Source of the DNA: a candidate division KSB1 bacterium | GTDB lineage: Bacteria > Zhuqueibacterota > Zhuqueibacteria > Zhuqueibacterales > Zhuqueibacteraceae | Assembly (NCBI GenBank): GCA_034506175.1 | Contig: JAPDQB010000015.1 | Coordinates: forward strand, 1 to 64,000 | Direction of reading: 5' to 3' | DNA: 64,000 nt | In this document: in pieces, positions 44,993 to 53,917 of the stretch | Numbering within the stretch: the first letter of the stretch is position 1 | Layout of the letters: every line of letters starts with the position of its first letter | Made by a program: the position numbers and the translations under genes | The notes under the pieces: generated by a model | Seen by the model: the letters and a program-made list of their open reading frames with translations, nothing else | Databases searched by the model: none | What the model was told of the DNA's origin: nothing

Positions 44993-45277
44993 ATGGCTTT
45001 TTATCAGATACTTTTTTGGCAGGATATCCCCTCACAGGTGAAAGCCTGGGATGATTTTGATGAAACCAAAATTGAATTGCCGCCGCGCTTCATGGCACGA
45101 ATCGATCAGGCGGCACAAGCGCAAGGCTTGACCGATGCCGACGATTATCTCAGCCAATGGCGGTGGAGCGAAACAGCGGAACGAAAGGGAACGCCGGCTG
45201 AAGTTGCAAACGCCGTGAAAAAAGAATTGGAAGAAAAAACTGGCGAGATGATGACACGCCCAGAAAGGAAACCATGA
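44993..45277 (+). CDS. Small protein of the Virulence_fact family
   Basis: Cytoplasmic protein of about 94 residues matching the small Pfam family named Virulence_fact (name from memory). The N-terminus reads MAFYQILFWQDIPSQVKAW, then LPPRFMARIDQAAQAQGL and DDYLSQWRWSE. Relatives occur beside corrinoid proteins and tetrahydrofolate methyltransferases in other bacteria, so a role in corrinoid methyl transfer is likelier than virulence; the molecular function is unknown. GAGGTT lies before the ATG. Its stop overlaps the pepF ATG (ATGA), placing pepF in the same transcript. Confidence 0.78.
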   Translation: MAFYQILFWQDIPSQVKAWDDFDETKIELPPRFMARIDQAAQAQGLTDADDYLSQWRWSETAERKGTPAEVANAVKKELEEKTGEMMTRPERKP

Positions 45278-47070
45278 CGCCGGACAAAAATCTGAAAGCC
45301 GCAGGGGTGCGGTGGGATATTTCCGATCTTTATGCCCGCCACGATGATGTGCGGGTTGCCGCCGATCTCGAAGAAGCAGTGACAAAAGCGAAAAAATTTG
45401 CCGAACGTTATCGCGGCAAAATTTCACAAGACGATTTGACCGCGGAAGCTTTATCCGGCGCGATTGTGGCGCTGGAAGCGATTTATACCCAAATTTACAA
45501 ACCGGAGATTTATGCCTTTCTCGCGTTCACGGCGGACACGGCGGATGACGCGATCAAAGCGCTTTACGCCCGCTGCCAGGATTTGATGGCACAGGTGCAG
45601 AATCTCGTGCTGTTCTTCGAGCTGGAAGTGCAAAAAATTTCCAAGGCCAAATTTGACGAGCTTCTCGCCAGCAGGCGGCTCGACACCTACCGGCATTACC
45701 TCGAAGGCATTCGTCTTTATACACCATACACCCTTTCGGAAAAAGAAGAGCAGGTGATCAACAAAAAAGATTTGTCCGGCAAAAATGCGCTGGTCAACTT
45801 GTATACGGAATACACCGCCTCATTTACGTGGCAGTTGGAAGTGGACGGTGAAATAAAAACTTTGACTGGCGAGGAAGTTCGCAATCTTCTGCGCCGGCCG
45901 GAGCCGGATTTGCGCGAGCGGGCGAAACGCGCCTACGACGGCCGCTACGGCGAGAACGAAATCATTTTCACCAACCTGTTCAACGCCATGATCAAAGATC
46001 ATGCCCTCGAAATGGACATGCGCGGCTACAGCAGCCCGATCACGCCGGCGCATCTGCGCAACCGCATCGCCCCGGAAATCGTCGAAACGATGATGGAGGT
46101 GACCAGCGCGCACAATCATCTGGCGCAGGAATATTACACGCTCAAAGCCCGGCTGCTGAAAATGCCGAAAGTGCGCGGTTGCGACTTGGTCGCGCCGGTG
46201 ACGGAAAAACGTGAAGAAATTCCTATTGCGGAAGGCAAGCGGCTGATCGTGCGGGCGTTTGAAAATTTTTCGCCGGTGTTCGGCCGGATGGCGCAGCAGA
46301 TGTTCGACAAAAAATGGATTGACGCGGAAGTGCGCAAAAATAAACGCGGCGGCGCGTATTGTCACGGCACGCTGCCGCAGCATCATCCGTATATTTTGAT
46401 GAGTTATAACGACGACATCGACAATGTCTATACGCTGGCGCACGAGCTGGGCCACGCCCTTCACGATTTTTGCGCCGGCCGCAAGCAAACGCTGTTCAAC
46501 TATCACCCGCCGCTCGTCGCCGCCGAAACCGCCTCGGTGTTTGCGGAGATGCTGCTCACGCGCCAGTTGTTGCAGGAAGTGACAGACCGGGCGATGCGCC
46601 TCACGATTTTGACCGGCAAGCTGGAAGATTTTTTAGCGACGATTCACACGCAAAATTACTACACCCGCTTTGAATTGGATGCGCATCTGCAGGGCGCAAA
46701 GGAGCGGCTTTCGGCAGCCCAGCTCAGCGAGCTGTGGACCAACCGCCGCGCGCAGATGTACGGCGAGGCAGTTGATTTTCTGCCGGAGCAGCAATGGTAC
46801 TGGGCCGCGATTCCGCATTTCATGCACACGCGATTTTACTGCTACGCCTACACCTTCGGCGCGCTGCTGGTGCTGGCGCTGTTCAACCGCTATGAAGAAG
46901 AAGGCCAGAGCTTTATTCCGCGTTATATCGAGCTTTTGGAAACCGGCGGCTCGGAAACGCCGGAAAGCATGATCAACAAAATGGGCTTCGATATCCGCCG
47001 GCCCGAATTTTGGGAAAGCGGTTTTCGATTGATGCAGTCGTTTTTGGATGAATTGAAGGCGTTGACTTAG
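45274..47070 (+). CDS. pepF: Oligoendopeptidase F (peptidase M3)
   Basis: Zinc oligopeptidase of 598 residues that degrades peptides in the cytoplasm. The zinc motif HELGHALHDF starts at His390 and the third ligand Glu lies in AAETASVFAEM about 25 residues later. Other family segments are GVRWDISDLYARHDD near the start, YFTRFE-like YTRFELDAHLQ, and CYAYTFGALLVLALF. Length is normal for PepF. It has no signal peptide. It is coupled by ATGA to the preceding small gene, although its role has no clear link to corrinoid chemistry. The stop overlaps a small convergent frame. Confidence 0.95.
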   Translation: MTPDKNLKAAGVRWDISDLYARHDDVRVAADLEEAVTKAKKFAERYRGKISQDDLTAEALSGAIVALEAIYTQIYKPEIYAFLAFTADTADDAIKALYARCQDLMAQVQNLVLFFELEVQKISKAKFDELLASRRLDTYRHYLEGIRLYTPYTLSEKEEQVINKKDLSGKNALVNLYTEYTASFTWQLEVDGEIKTLTGEEVRNLLRRPEPDLRERAKRAYDGRYGENEIIFTNLFNAMIKDHALEMDMRGYSSPITPAHLRNRIAPEIVETMMEVTSAHNHLAQEYYTLKARLLKMPKVRGCDLVAPVTEKREEIPIAEGKRLIVRAFENFSPVFGRMAQQMFDKKWIDAEVRKNKRGGAYCHGTLPQHHPYILMSYNDDIDNVYTLAHELGHALHDFCAGRKQTLFNYHPPLVAAETASVFAEMLLTRQLLQEVTDRAMRLTILTGKLEDFLATIHTQNYYTRFELDAHLQGAKERLSAAQLSELWTNRRAQMYGEAVDFLPEQQWYWAAIPHFMHTRFYCYAYTFGALLVLALFNRYEEEGQSFIPRYIELLETGGSETPESMINKMGFDIRRPEFWESGFRLMQSFLDELKALT

Positions 47071-47228
47071 CTCGGCTGAAAAATCACTTGTTCTGGATAG
47101 CCGGGTGGCTTATATCTAATGTTGAACAAAACAAACTCCTGTTGCCCATGCGCCGGATCATAAGTAATTTTTCCAAAAACCTCGGATTTTCTATGAATAA
47201 TGCGGGCTAAGTGACCGGTCAGTCTCAT
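47067..47228 (-). CDS. Possible 53-residue protein
   Basis: A short frame reads MRLTGHLARIIHRKSEVFGK, then YDPAHGQQEFVLFNI and ends PPGYPEQVIFQPS. Composition looks protein-like, with a compact beta-rich pattern, but I know no family. No clear ribosome site precedes it (AAAAG only) and its stop overlaps the pepF stop codon. It could be a real small gene or the tail of a lost one. Confidence 0.4.
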   Translation of the reverse strand: MRLTGHLARIIHRKSEVFGKITYDPAHGQQEFVLFNIRYKPPGYPEQVIFQPS

Positions 47229-47368
47229 CTTGCTACTTTTCAGATACGCTCTAAGAGGTTAAACTGACGCGGGAAGCACTCTATTACCGCCTTCCGTTTC
47301 TCTCCTGCAATGTCAAGTTAAACATTAGCCCCCGGTTTTTCAACAGGGAGCGTCGAGGCCATTTGACC

Positions 47369-49738
47369 TTATTTTAACAACGTCATCACCCGCGTTTGCC
47401 GGTTGATCGAGGCGGTCATTGCAAAGCTGCCATCGTTGACTTCTTCACGCACTTCGAGGGTGCAGAGATAGGTGCCGCTGGGCAGTGGCGTGCCGTTTTC
47501 GTCGCGGCCGTCCCAAACCGCGCTGTGCGTTCCCGCCGGCAGAGCGCCGCTATACAACTTGCGCACGACCTGGCCGATGGCGTTGTGAATCGTGAGCGTG
47601 ACGGAATGCGACTCTTGGAGATAATACTCAATCTTGGTGTAGCCTTGACCCGACGCAACGTCACTGCGCGAGAACGGATTGGGATAATTTTGTTTTAAGA
47701 CAAAATTTTGCGGCGCTGGCGAATCGGGATTCGACGGCGATTGCACGTCTTCGATCAAAACCACGTACATGCTCAACGTCGTGTTCGCCTGCGCGCCGGC
47801 AGCCATGTTGCCGCCGAGCGTGACGCGCCCGGGCACGAAACGCGACTTCCACAGATTCAATTTGCCGGCGCTCTCCGAAACCAAAATGGATTCGTTGGTG
47901 ATGGTGAAAGAATCTTTCAGCCAATTCGGCGGCTGGAGGGCGCGGCTGTCGTAGGCAACATAAACATTCGATTCGCGCATTAAGGTAAATTCGAGAAAAC
48001 GCGGCGCATTGTTGGCGCGATCGGCGTTGGCGGTTTTAATCCAAACCGCGCCGCGCTTGCTGTTGGGAATCTGCCGAATCACATACGGCCGGTCGATGTA
48101 ATAAGCCTTTCCAACCCGCATGGTATCGACTGCATAGCGCGCAGGATTGAGGCCGTTGACGCTCAAACCCGGGCCATTGTTGCCGTCGTTATTGACCAAA
48201 AAATACGTGAGCGTCGTGTTCGGCGCAATGGTGTTCGCCGCGGCTGAACGATCTTTGATATTGACAATGGTGATGTTGTAGTCTTTGTTGAATTGATGCG
48301 CCGAGGTGATGAGCGTCACCTCCAAACCGTTGCCGGCGAGTTGCGCCGCTTGCACCTGAATATTATCGGAAATCCGATAATTATTGACGTTCTGAGCCGA
48401 AGCGGCCGTCACCGCCTCACTGAACACGATCAGAACACGCGTTAAATCGATAAGCGTCGCGGATTTGGCTTCCGGCGGCGTGCGATCTTCGGCTTGATAG
48501 ATGTAATCATGCTTAACCGCTTGCGGCATGACATTGGCCGGCACGGCGCGATCGGAAATATTTCGAATGGTGATCGAATACGTTCCATCGCTGGTGTGCT
48601 GGCTGGTGGTGAGAAAAACGGTGCGCGTATCGTTTTGCAAGGCGGCGCTCACCACCGCGATGCCATGGCTGATCGTGTAATTGTTTTGGTTTTGTGCACT
48701 GGCCACGGTTATCGGCTCGTTGAACAACACTTCGACCATTGTCGGATTAACGAGGCGAACGTTGGAAACAGCCGGCGGCGTCGTGTCGGTGGATTGAAAA
48801 CTGTAGGTGTGCGTCGTCGGCTGCGACATGATATTCGGCGTGGCCGCGCGATCGGCGATGTTACGCACGGTTAGCGTATACGTGACGCCAGTCGCGTGCA
48901 ATGTCGTCGCGAGCCTGACAGTGCGAGTGTCTTGTTGCAATTGCGCGCTTTGCACCGTCACATTATTGTTGATCGAATAATTGGCGGCGTATTGTGCCGA
49001 AGCCACACTGACGGCCTCGCTGAACACCACTTCGAGCGTCTGTTGATTGAGCGCGCGAAAGCTCGCAACGGCCGGCGGCGTTCGATCCACGGCCGGAATC
49101 AAATAATTGAAACTAACGGCTTGCGTCATCACGTTTGGCACCGGCGCGCGGTCGGCAATGTTTTGAATCGTGATTTTGTAGGTTTTGCCGGTTTCATGTG
49201 AGCTTGTCGACAACATCACGATCGTCGTGCTGCCTTGTTGAAAGGCGGCGCCGGCAATCGTGATGCCGTTGTCAATCGCATAGTTGAATTTGTTCAGCGC
49301 GCTCGCCTGTGAAACCGCTTCGCTGAATTTTATTTCGAGCGTCGTTTGATCGTGCGGCGTGACGCTGGCAACTGTTGGGGGAGCGCTATCAACGGCGGGA
49401 ACCTTCGCCGACACTTCCAGCGAGTAGCCGCTTTCGTTGCCGGCGGAGTCATAAGCGGTGACCGCAAAATAATAAACAACGCCGTCCTTGAGTTGATTAA
49501 CGGTATACTGCGTCACTTTTCCTACGTTGATGGAGCTCGTGTAATTTCCCGATGACTCGCCGTAATAAATTTTGTATCCGGCCAAGTCCGGTTCGGTATT
49601 GGCATTCCAGCTTGCTTTTAACGATCCTGCCAATAAAAAAGAAGGAGGCAAAATTCCCAAGCACTGGACAACACAAAACATCAACATCAACCGCAGGATT
49701 CCCACGACCATTCCATGATGTCGTGCAAGTTGTCGCAT
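47369..49738 (-). CDS. Secreted fibronectin/Ig-like repeat protein with T9SS-type C-terminus
   Basis: Surface or secreted protein of 789 residues. After a hydrophobic signal region (about 10-38) comes a fibronectin type III domain (LKASWNANTEPDLAGYKIYYG ... YYFAVTAYDSAGNESGY, about 40-110). Four Ig-like repeats of roughly 95 residues follow, each opening with TPPxVxS and carrying a VxFSEAV-, NY-, and TxxxIxNIxDRA-type set; the fourth ends near residue 515. The C-terminal FlgD-like sorting module has QNYPNPFS, SHSVTLTIHNAIGQ, HSAVWDGRDENG and SGTYLCTLEV. GGAGGA precedes the ATG. An adhesive or structural role is likely. The paralogue at 50171-50800 shares the first domain and the tail. Confidence 0.85.
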   Translation of the reverse strand: MRQLARHHGMVVGILRLMLMFCVVQCLGILPPSFLLAGSLKASWNANTEPDLAGYKIYYGESSGNYTSSINVGKVTQYTVNQLKDGVVYYFAVTAYDSAGNESGYSLEVSAKVPAVDSAPPTVASVTPHDQTTLEIKFSEAVSQASALNKFNYAIDNGITIAGAAFQQGSTTIVMLSTSSHETGKTYKITIQNIADRAPVPNVMTQAVSFNYLIPAVDRTPPAVASFRALNQQTLEVVFSEAVSVASAQYAANYSINNNVTVQSAQLQQDTRTVRLATTLHATGVTYTLTVRNIADRAATPNIMSQPTTHTYSFQSTDTTPPAVSNVRLVNPTMVEVLFNEPITVASAQNQNNYTISHGIAVVSAALQNDTRTVFLTTSQHTSDGTYSITIRNISDRAVPANVMPQAVKHDYIYQAEDRTPPEAKSATLIDLTRVLIVFSEAVTAASAQNVNNYRISDNIQVQAAQLAGNGLEVTLITSAHQFNKDYNITIVNIKDRSAAANTIAPNTTLTYFLVNNDGNNGPGLSVNGLNPARYAVDTMRVGKAYYIDRPYVIRQIPNSKRGAVWIKTANADRANNAPRFLEFTLMRESNVYVAYDSRALQPPNWLKDSFTITNESILVSESAGKLNLWKSRFVPGRVTLGGNMAAGAQANTTLSMYVVLIEDVQSPSNPDSPAPQNFVLKQNYPNPFSRSDVASGQGYTKIEYYLQESHSVTLTIHNAIGQVVRKLYSGALPAGTHSAVWDGRDENGTPLPSGTYLCTLEVREEVNDGSFAMTASINRQTRVMTLLK

Positions 49739-50026
49739 GGTCTGAAATCCTCCAGTGAGTTTTTTTTAATCCTGCCTTTCTCACGCAAAGGATATGCCAG
49801 CAGCGGTGAAAAAATTTGCGAAAAAAACAAGCGCTTGAATTTGCTGCAAATAGCGGAAGCGAGGCCAGCATTGCGGAAAAACCAACTTGCGGAAAATGAA
49901 AGAGAAAGCACGAAATTTACCGTGGCAGATTTCGAAAGCGTAAGGGAGAAAATGAAATACTAAAATGAAAGTGACGCTCTCGCTGCCCCCAAAATAAAAA
50001 TCCCCCAGAAGGAAAATTTGATTAAA

Positions 50027-50177
50027 CCCCAACGCGGACGAGCCGTAACCAAAAAGAAATTATTCGCTCACAGAAAGGGAGCTCTCTCTGAAGTAAATTT
50101 TTTTCTGTGAGAGTTCCATTTCTGTGAGCCAAAAGTCTTTGCTTTTTGCAAAGATTTGTCTTGTAACAGATCAATGA
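50027..50177 (+). repeat. Dispersed intergenic repeat, family A, copy 3
   Basis: Close match to 4928-5085: CCAACGCGGACGAGCC, AACCAAAAAG, GCTCACAGAAA, TTTTTTCTGTGAGAG, TTTCTGTGAGCCA, GTCTTTGCTTTTT and CTTGTAACAGA. The end runs into the last codons of the gene at 50171-50800. The preceding 49739-50026 holds the start region of the surface-protein gene and no other gene. Confidence 0.75.
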
Positions 50178-50800
50178 CAAACCACGAGCTTCCGCGTTGA
50201 AGTTTGGCGGTCGGTTTCGAGGCGATACAAATAAACGCCGGTGGGAACGGCGGTGCCGCGATGGTCACGGCCGTTCCACGAAAACTTTTGCTCGCCGGAG
50301 GGGAGATTGCGATCGACCAGCGTGATCATGCGCTGGCCGAGCAAATTAAAAATTTCCAATTTGACCCTTGACGGCTCGCTGAGCGCAAAAGAAATCGTGG
50401 TGGTTCGGCTCGGTGAGAGATGAAAGGGATTGGGATGGCTTTGCAGCAGAAAATGCTGCGGTGGCAGCCCGCCGTTTTTTTCCTGGTCGGTTAAAACCCG
50501 CACGGCGATGAATTCGGAAGCAACGCTTTCGTTACCGGATTTATCAACGGCAGTTACCGAGATGTAATACGTCTCCCCCGCCGGCAAATTTTGAATGCGG
50601 TACTGCGTTTGTCGGCCAACGTCAATGCGGTTGGCTTGCGGTCTTTCTTTCTTTCCAAAATAGACAAAATAACCGGCCAAATCCGGCTCGGTATTTTGCT
50701 GCCAGGTGACTTTGAGATCGCCGGCCGCGGCCGGAACAACCGCTAGAAATAAAACACTGCGAATGATTTTTCTCACAGCCTTTCTCTCCTTGTTGAACAA
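50171..50800 (-). CDS. Short secreted fibronectin-domain protein with T9SS-type C-terminus
   Basis: Exported protein of 209 residues. A signal peptide (IIRSVLFLAVVPAAAG) is followed by one fibronectin type III domain (LKVTWQQNTEPDLAGYFVYF ... YYISVTAVDKSGNES, about 28-105), a short linker, and the FlgD-like tail (QSHPNPF, PSRVKLEIFNLLGQ, EQKFSWNGRDHRG, TGVYLYRLETD). It is a minimal version of the protein at 47369-49738, lacking the Ig repeats; N-terminal and C-terminal modules are clearly paralogous. GAGAAAG precedes the ATG. Target and function are unknown. Confidence 0.85.
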   Translation of the reverse strand: MFNKERKAVRKIIRSVLFLAVVPAAAGDLKVTWQQNTEPDLAGYFVYFGKKERPQANRIDVGRQTQYRIQNLPAGETYYISVTAVDKSGNESVASEFIAVRVLTDQEKNGGLPPQHFLLQSHPNPFHLSPSRTTTISFALSEPSRVKLEIFNLLGQRMITLVDRNLPSGEQKFSWNGRDHRGTAVPTGVYLYRLETDRQTSTRKLVVCH

Positions 50801-50860
50801 CGTGGAACCCTAATTCGGACTTTAAATAAACAAAACAAGCGGTACGGCAATAAATATAAA

Positions 50861-50886
50861 GGGCAATCCCGCAAGCGGGATCGCCC
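50861..50886 (-). terminator. Intrinsic terminator after the sigma-54 activator
   Basis: GGGCGATCCCGC and GCGGGATTGCCC pair around a two-base loop with one mismatch, followed on the minus strand by TTTATATTTATT. It lies about 40 bases past the stop codon of the regulator. Confidence 0.75.
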
Positions 50887-50923
50887 TGGCTGAATGTATC
50901 AACGGATCAATAACCCAAAACGC

Positions 50924-52288
50924 TCACGTATTCTTTTTCCACGAGGCATGGGTAATGTTGTGGTAATTGATTTTGTAGTTCAACGCGCGCGGCGAAATGC
51001 CGAGCAGGCTGGCGGCGTCTTTTTGCACCCAGTTGCGCAATTCCAACGCGCGCAAGATCGCTTCCTTTTCGATCACTTCCAGATTGAGCGTATCGAGCGA
51101 AAGCAGTTCACCGTCGGTCGAGCGTCGGCGATCCTTGCCGCCAGCGGCAAAATAATCTTTGCCGGACATCGACAGGTCTTTGGGTGAGATTTCCTGTCCT
51201 TCTTCGACGACGAGAACGGCACGCTCGACCAAATTCTTCAGCTCGCGAATGTTGCCCGGCCACTGATGGTTGCGCAGCAGTTCCATCGTCTCTGCTGAAA
51301 AGCCTTTGGTTTTTTTGCGAATTTCGCGCGAAAACTTGCGCCGGAAAAATTCCGCAATCAGCACGATGTCTTCGGCGCGCTTGCGCAGCGGCGGAATGTG
51401 CAGCGTCACCACGTTCAAACGGTAATACAAATCGGCGCGAAAATTACCCAGCTCGATCTCGTGCCAAAGGTCTTTGTTGGTCGCCGCAACCACGCGCACG
51501 TCGACTTGAATGGTGCGATTGCCGCCCAACCGGGTGAACGTTTGATCTTGCAGCACGCGCAGGATTTTCGCCTGCGTCGTGAGATGCATGTCGCCGATTT
51601 CATCCAAAAAAAGCGTGCCGCCATCGGACTGCTCAAACTTGCCGACGCGGGTTTGATAGGCGCCGGTAAAAGCGCCCTTCTCATGCCCAAACAGCTCGCT
51701 CTCCAGCAAATTCTCCGGTAACGCGGCGCAATTGACTTTGACAAAAGGCTTGTCGGCGCGATGGCTGATAAACTGAATCAGCCCGGCAATCAATTCCTTG
51801 CCGGTGCCGGTTTCGCCTTGAATCAAAATCGTCGCATTGCTCTTCGCCACCTTCTTGATCAAGGAAAAAATTTCCTTGATTTCCGGGCTCCGGCTCACCA
51901 AGGGATAATGATAGTCGAAGCCGTAATTTTTCCCCCACGTGCCATCGATGTCAGTCGGGATGGCATCAAAATCGAAGTCTTTCGGATCGACTTTCGGTTC
52001 AAAAGGTTCCACAGTTGTTGCCACGATGTTCTCGCCCTTTTCCGCTTTCAGTCGGTCCTCGATTCCCGTTGAATTATTGGTACGGAGAATCGGGGCGCCA
52101 GCCTCACTCGACCGAGAGGCGGGTTCGATTAAGTTTCCGATGTTGCCGATGATCTTCATCCCTGAACTGATCGACCGGTTTGTTGGTTCGTTCCGATTTC
52201 CTTGAAAAAATTTTAGGAGAATCGAGACACTATCGCGCGGTTTTTCCTGGCGATTGCAATTGGAACACGGAATGTCCAGGAAATACAA
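50924..52288 (-). CDS. Sigma-54-dependent transcriptional activator (AAA+ and Fis-type HTH)
   Basis: Enhancer-binding protein of up to 454 residues that opens sigma-54 promoters. The AAA+ core has Walker A GETGTGKE (about 154), the sigma-54 contact loop GAFTGAY (about 203), Walker B GGTLFLDEIGD, and WPGNIRELKNLVERA. A C-terminal Fis-type helix-turn-helix follows (AILRALELRNWVQKDAASLL, ISPRALNYKI). The first 130 residues are not a receiver, PAS or GAF domain I recognise, so the input signal is unknown. The start is uncertain: 52288, or Met at 52159 (MKIIGNIG). It neighbours the fibronectin surface proteins, whose control it might govern; that is inference. Confidence 0.93.
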   Translation of the reverse strand: MYFLDIPCSNCNRQEKPRDSVSILLKFFQGNRNEPTNRSISSGMKIIGNIGNLIEPASRSSEAGAPILRTNNSTGIEDRLKAEKGENIVATTVEPFEPKVDPKDFDFDAIPTDIDGTWGKNYGFDYHYPLVSRSPEIKEIFSLIKKVAKSNATILIQGETGTGKELIAGLIQFISHRADKPFVKVNCAALPENLLESELFGHEKGAFTGAYQTRVGKFEQSDGGTLFLDEIGDMHLTTQAKILRVLQDQTFTRLGGNRTIQVDVRVVAATNKDLWHEIELGNFRADLYYRLNVVTLHIPPLRKRAEDIVLIAEFFRRKFSREIRKKTKGFSAETMELLRNHQWPGNIRELKNLVERAVLVVEEGQEISPKDLSMSGKDYFAAGGKDRRRSTDGELLSLDTLNLEVIEKEAILRALELRNWVQKDAASLLGISPRALNYKINYHNITHASWKKNT

Positions 52289-52782
52289 GCGCGGAGAATT
52301 TTTGATTAAACGATGATTAAAACTGATTGTCGATGCTGAACAATCAGCGCTACCCTATGGGCGAAGCCCTAACGGTAAGAGGTGTTAGAAAACTCCTTAC
52401 ACTTTCGCAATCCGTATGCCATGCACACAAAAAGGCGTTTACAAATTTGAACAGAGCTTTGTCAGGGATTACAAAAAAGACCGGCAACAACTCAATACAA
52501 AAGAATTTCAAGGGGTTACAGTTTCGAAATCGCTCTTCATGTTACCCTCACTGCCCGCCAGCACTGTCGCTAACTCGTTACATTTTTGTGAATTCGGCGC
52601 GCTTTTTTAGTGTTTCAGAACAGACCACTTGTCCTACCCTGAAACAGGCAAATTACAAAAATGTACTCGTCGAAAAAGCATTTACTCAGTACCGGCAAAC
52701 ACAACAACGTGCGGAAACGAAGTTTCAGAAAAAAATGATCACTTTTTTGTAAATGCGCAAGTTCTTGTTCATTTTTGGAGTT
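52289..52782. other. Gap without a supported gene
   Basis: About 490 bases between the activator and the ABC ATPase gene. A 141-codon rightward frame (52327-52752) has mixed, low-complexity composition and no family features. I saw no repeat, hairpin or clear promoter motif. Confidence 0.45.
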
Positions 52783-53586
52783 TCAAAAATGGAATTTCGC
52801 CGCCAAACGCCGGCGCAAACGTTCGGTCCTTGGCAAAGGCAGCCCGGCACGTCGCAAAATTTCGTGAGGTTGGGCAGATTCCCAAAGCGCCTTTGTCTCA
52901 CCATCGAACAACAAGCTGCCCCGCTCCAAAACCAAAATACGCCTGCAGAGACTGGCGATCAGATCAATGTCATGGCTGATGATCACCAGCGTTTTTTTTG
53001 CCGCATGCCACTTTTGTAAAATGCGGCGAACTTCTTGCACCCCGGCCGCATCCAGGCTGGCGGTGGGTTCATCCAGAACCAGCGTCTCCGGCCGCATCGC
53101 CAAAACACTGGCCAAGGCCACACGCCGTTTTTCTCCCTGGCTCAGCGTGAAGGGATTGCGTTTTCTCACGGCTTCATCCAACCCCACCGCCTGCAACGCT
53201 TCGGTGACACGCAGCGTGATTTCTTCACCGCCAAACTGCTGTTGCTGCGGCCCGAAAGCAATTTCTTCTTCGACCGTTGCCGCAAAAAGCTGGGTCTCGG
53301 GAAATTGAAAAACGACGCCGAGGCGGCGGCGCAGCGCCACGAGATCATAATCGGAGGAATTGATATCTTGAGCATCCACCACAATCCGGCCGCGTGCGGG
53401 AAGCAAAAGCCCGTTGAACAATTGCATCAGCGTCGTTTTGCCGGAGCCGGATCGGCCAACGATCCCGACCAATTCTCCTGGCCGGATCTCGAAACTAATG
53501 TCTTGCAATTGGCTTGTTGACCAATTGGTGGGGATACCTGAAAGATTTTCGTAGGCAAACCAAACTTTCTCGAAGCGAATGTTCAT
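52783..53586 (-). CDS. ECF-type ABC transporter ATPase (EcfA/CbiO-like)
   Basis: Cytoplasmic ATPase subunit of 267 residues. It has Walker A GRSGSGKTT, the Q-loop segment VVFQFPETQLFAATVEEEIAFG that is typical of energy-coupling-factor transporters for vitamins, cobalt or nickel, the signature LSQGEKRR, Walker B TLVLDEPTASLD, and the switch His in IISHDID. No S-component or T-component gene is adjacent, so its partners lie elsewhere. The ATG overlaps the TGA of the HepT frame (ATGA), which places it after the MntA/HepT pair. The C-terminal tail RRRLAAKFHF is short and basic. Confidence 0.9.
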   Translation of the reverse strand: MNIRFEKVWFAYENLSGIPTNWSTSQLQDISFEIRPGELVGIVGRSGSGKTTLMQLFNGLLLPARGRIVVDAQDINSSDYDLVALRRRLGVVFQFPETQLFAATVEEEIAFGPQQQQFGGEEITLRVTEALQAVGLDEAVRKRNPFTLSQGEKRRVALASVLAMRPETLVLDEPTASLDAAGVQEVRRILQKWHAAKKTLVIISHDIDLIASLCRRILVLERGSLLFDGETKALWESAQPHEILRRAGLPLPRTERLRRRLAAKFHF

Positions 53587-53917
53587 TCGGGTGGGACTAT
53601 TCCTTCAAGCAACGCAACCCATGCAGGGAGATCTTCTCGAATCGTTTGATAAAGAAGGTCGTAATCAATGTTATCATACCCATGAATCAAACGATGAGGC
53701 ATGCCAATTATCTCTTTCCAAGGAATGCTCGAATGTTTCAAGCAAACTTCCGCAGAAACATGATCAGCAGCCTCGCCAACGATTTCAATCTTACCAGCGA
53801 GAGATTCAGCAATCGTTCATTTTCAATTTCACCCCGCGATTTTCCAGCAGCCAATGTGATCGCTTCTTTCGCAGCATCAAGCATGTGACGCAGCCTAATC
53901 TCATCATCCTTGCGCAT
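53583..53917 (-). pseudogene. HepT-like (DUF86 HEPN) toxin gene, frameshifted
   Basis: The N-terminal frame reads [20 protein letters not shown], then NERLLNLSLV, and shifts after it. The next frame continues IEIVGEAADHVSAEV, PWKEIIGMPHRLIHGYDNID and DLPAWVALLEGI, a complete DUF86/HepT body including the RLIHGYDN (Rx4-6H-type) RNase motif. Adding one A near 53790-53792 restores 111 residues and its TGA overlaps the ABC ATPase start. HepT toxins are neutralised by adenylylation by MntA, encoded just upstream. As written, the toxin is truncated. Confidence 0.85.

Noticed and set aside
49739..49900. Possible cyclic-di-GMP riboswitch ahead of the surface-protein gene
   Set aside because: Such leaders are common before adhesin genes and TTTGCGTGAG looked suggestive, but the conserved core and paired stems are not present.
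52327..52752. 141-codon frame between the sigma-54 activator and the ECF ATPase
   Set aside because: Composition is unlike neighbouring genes, there is no ribosome site and no recognisable motif.
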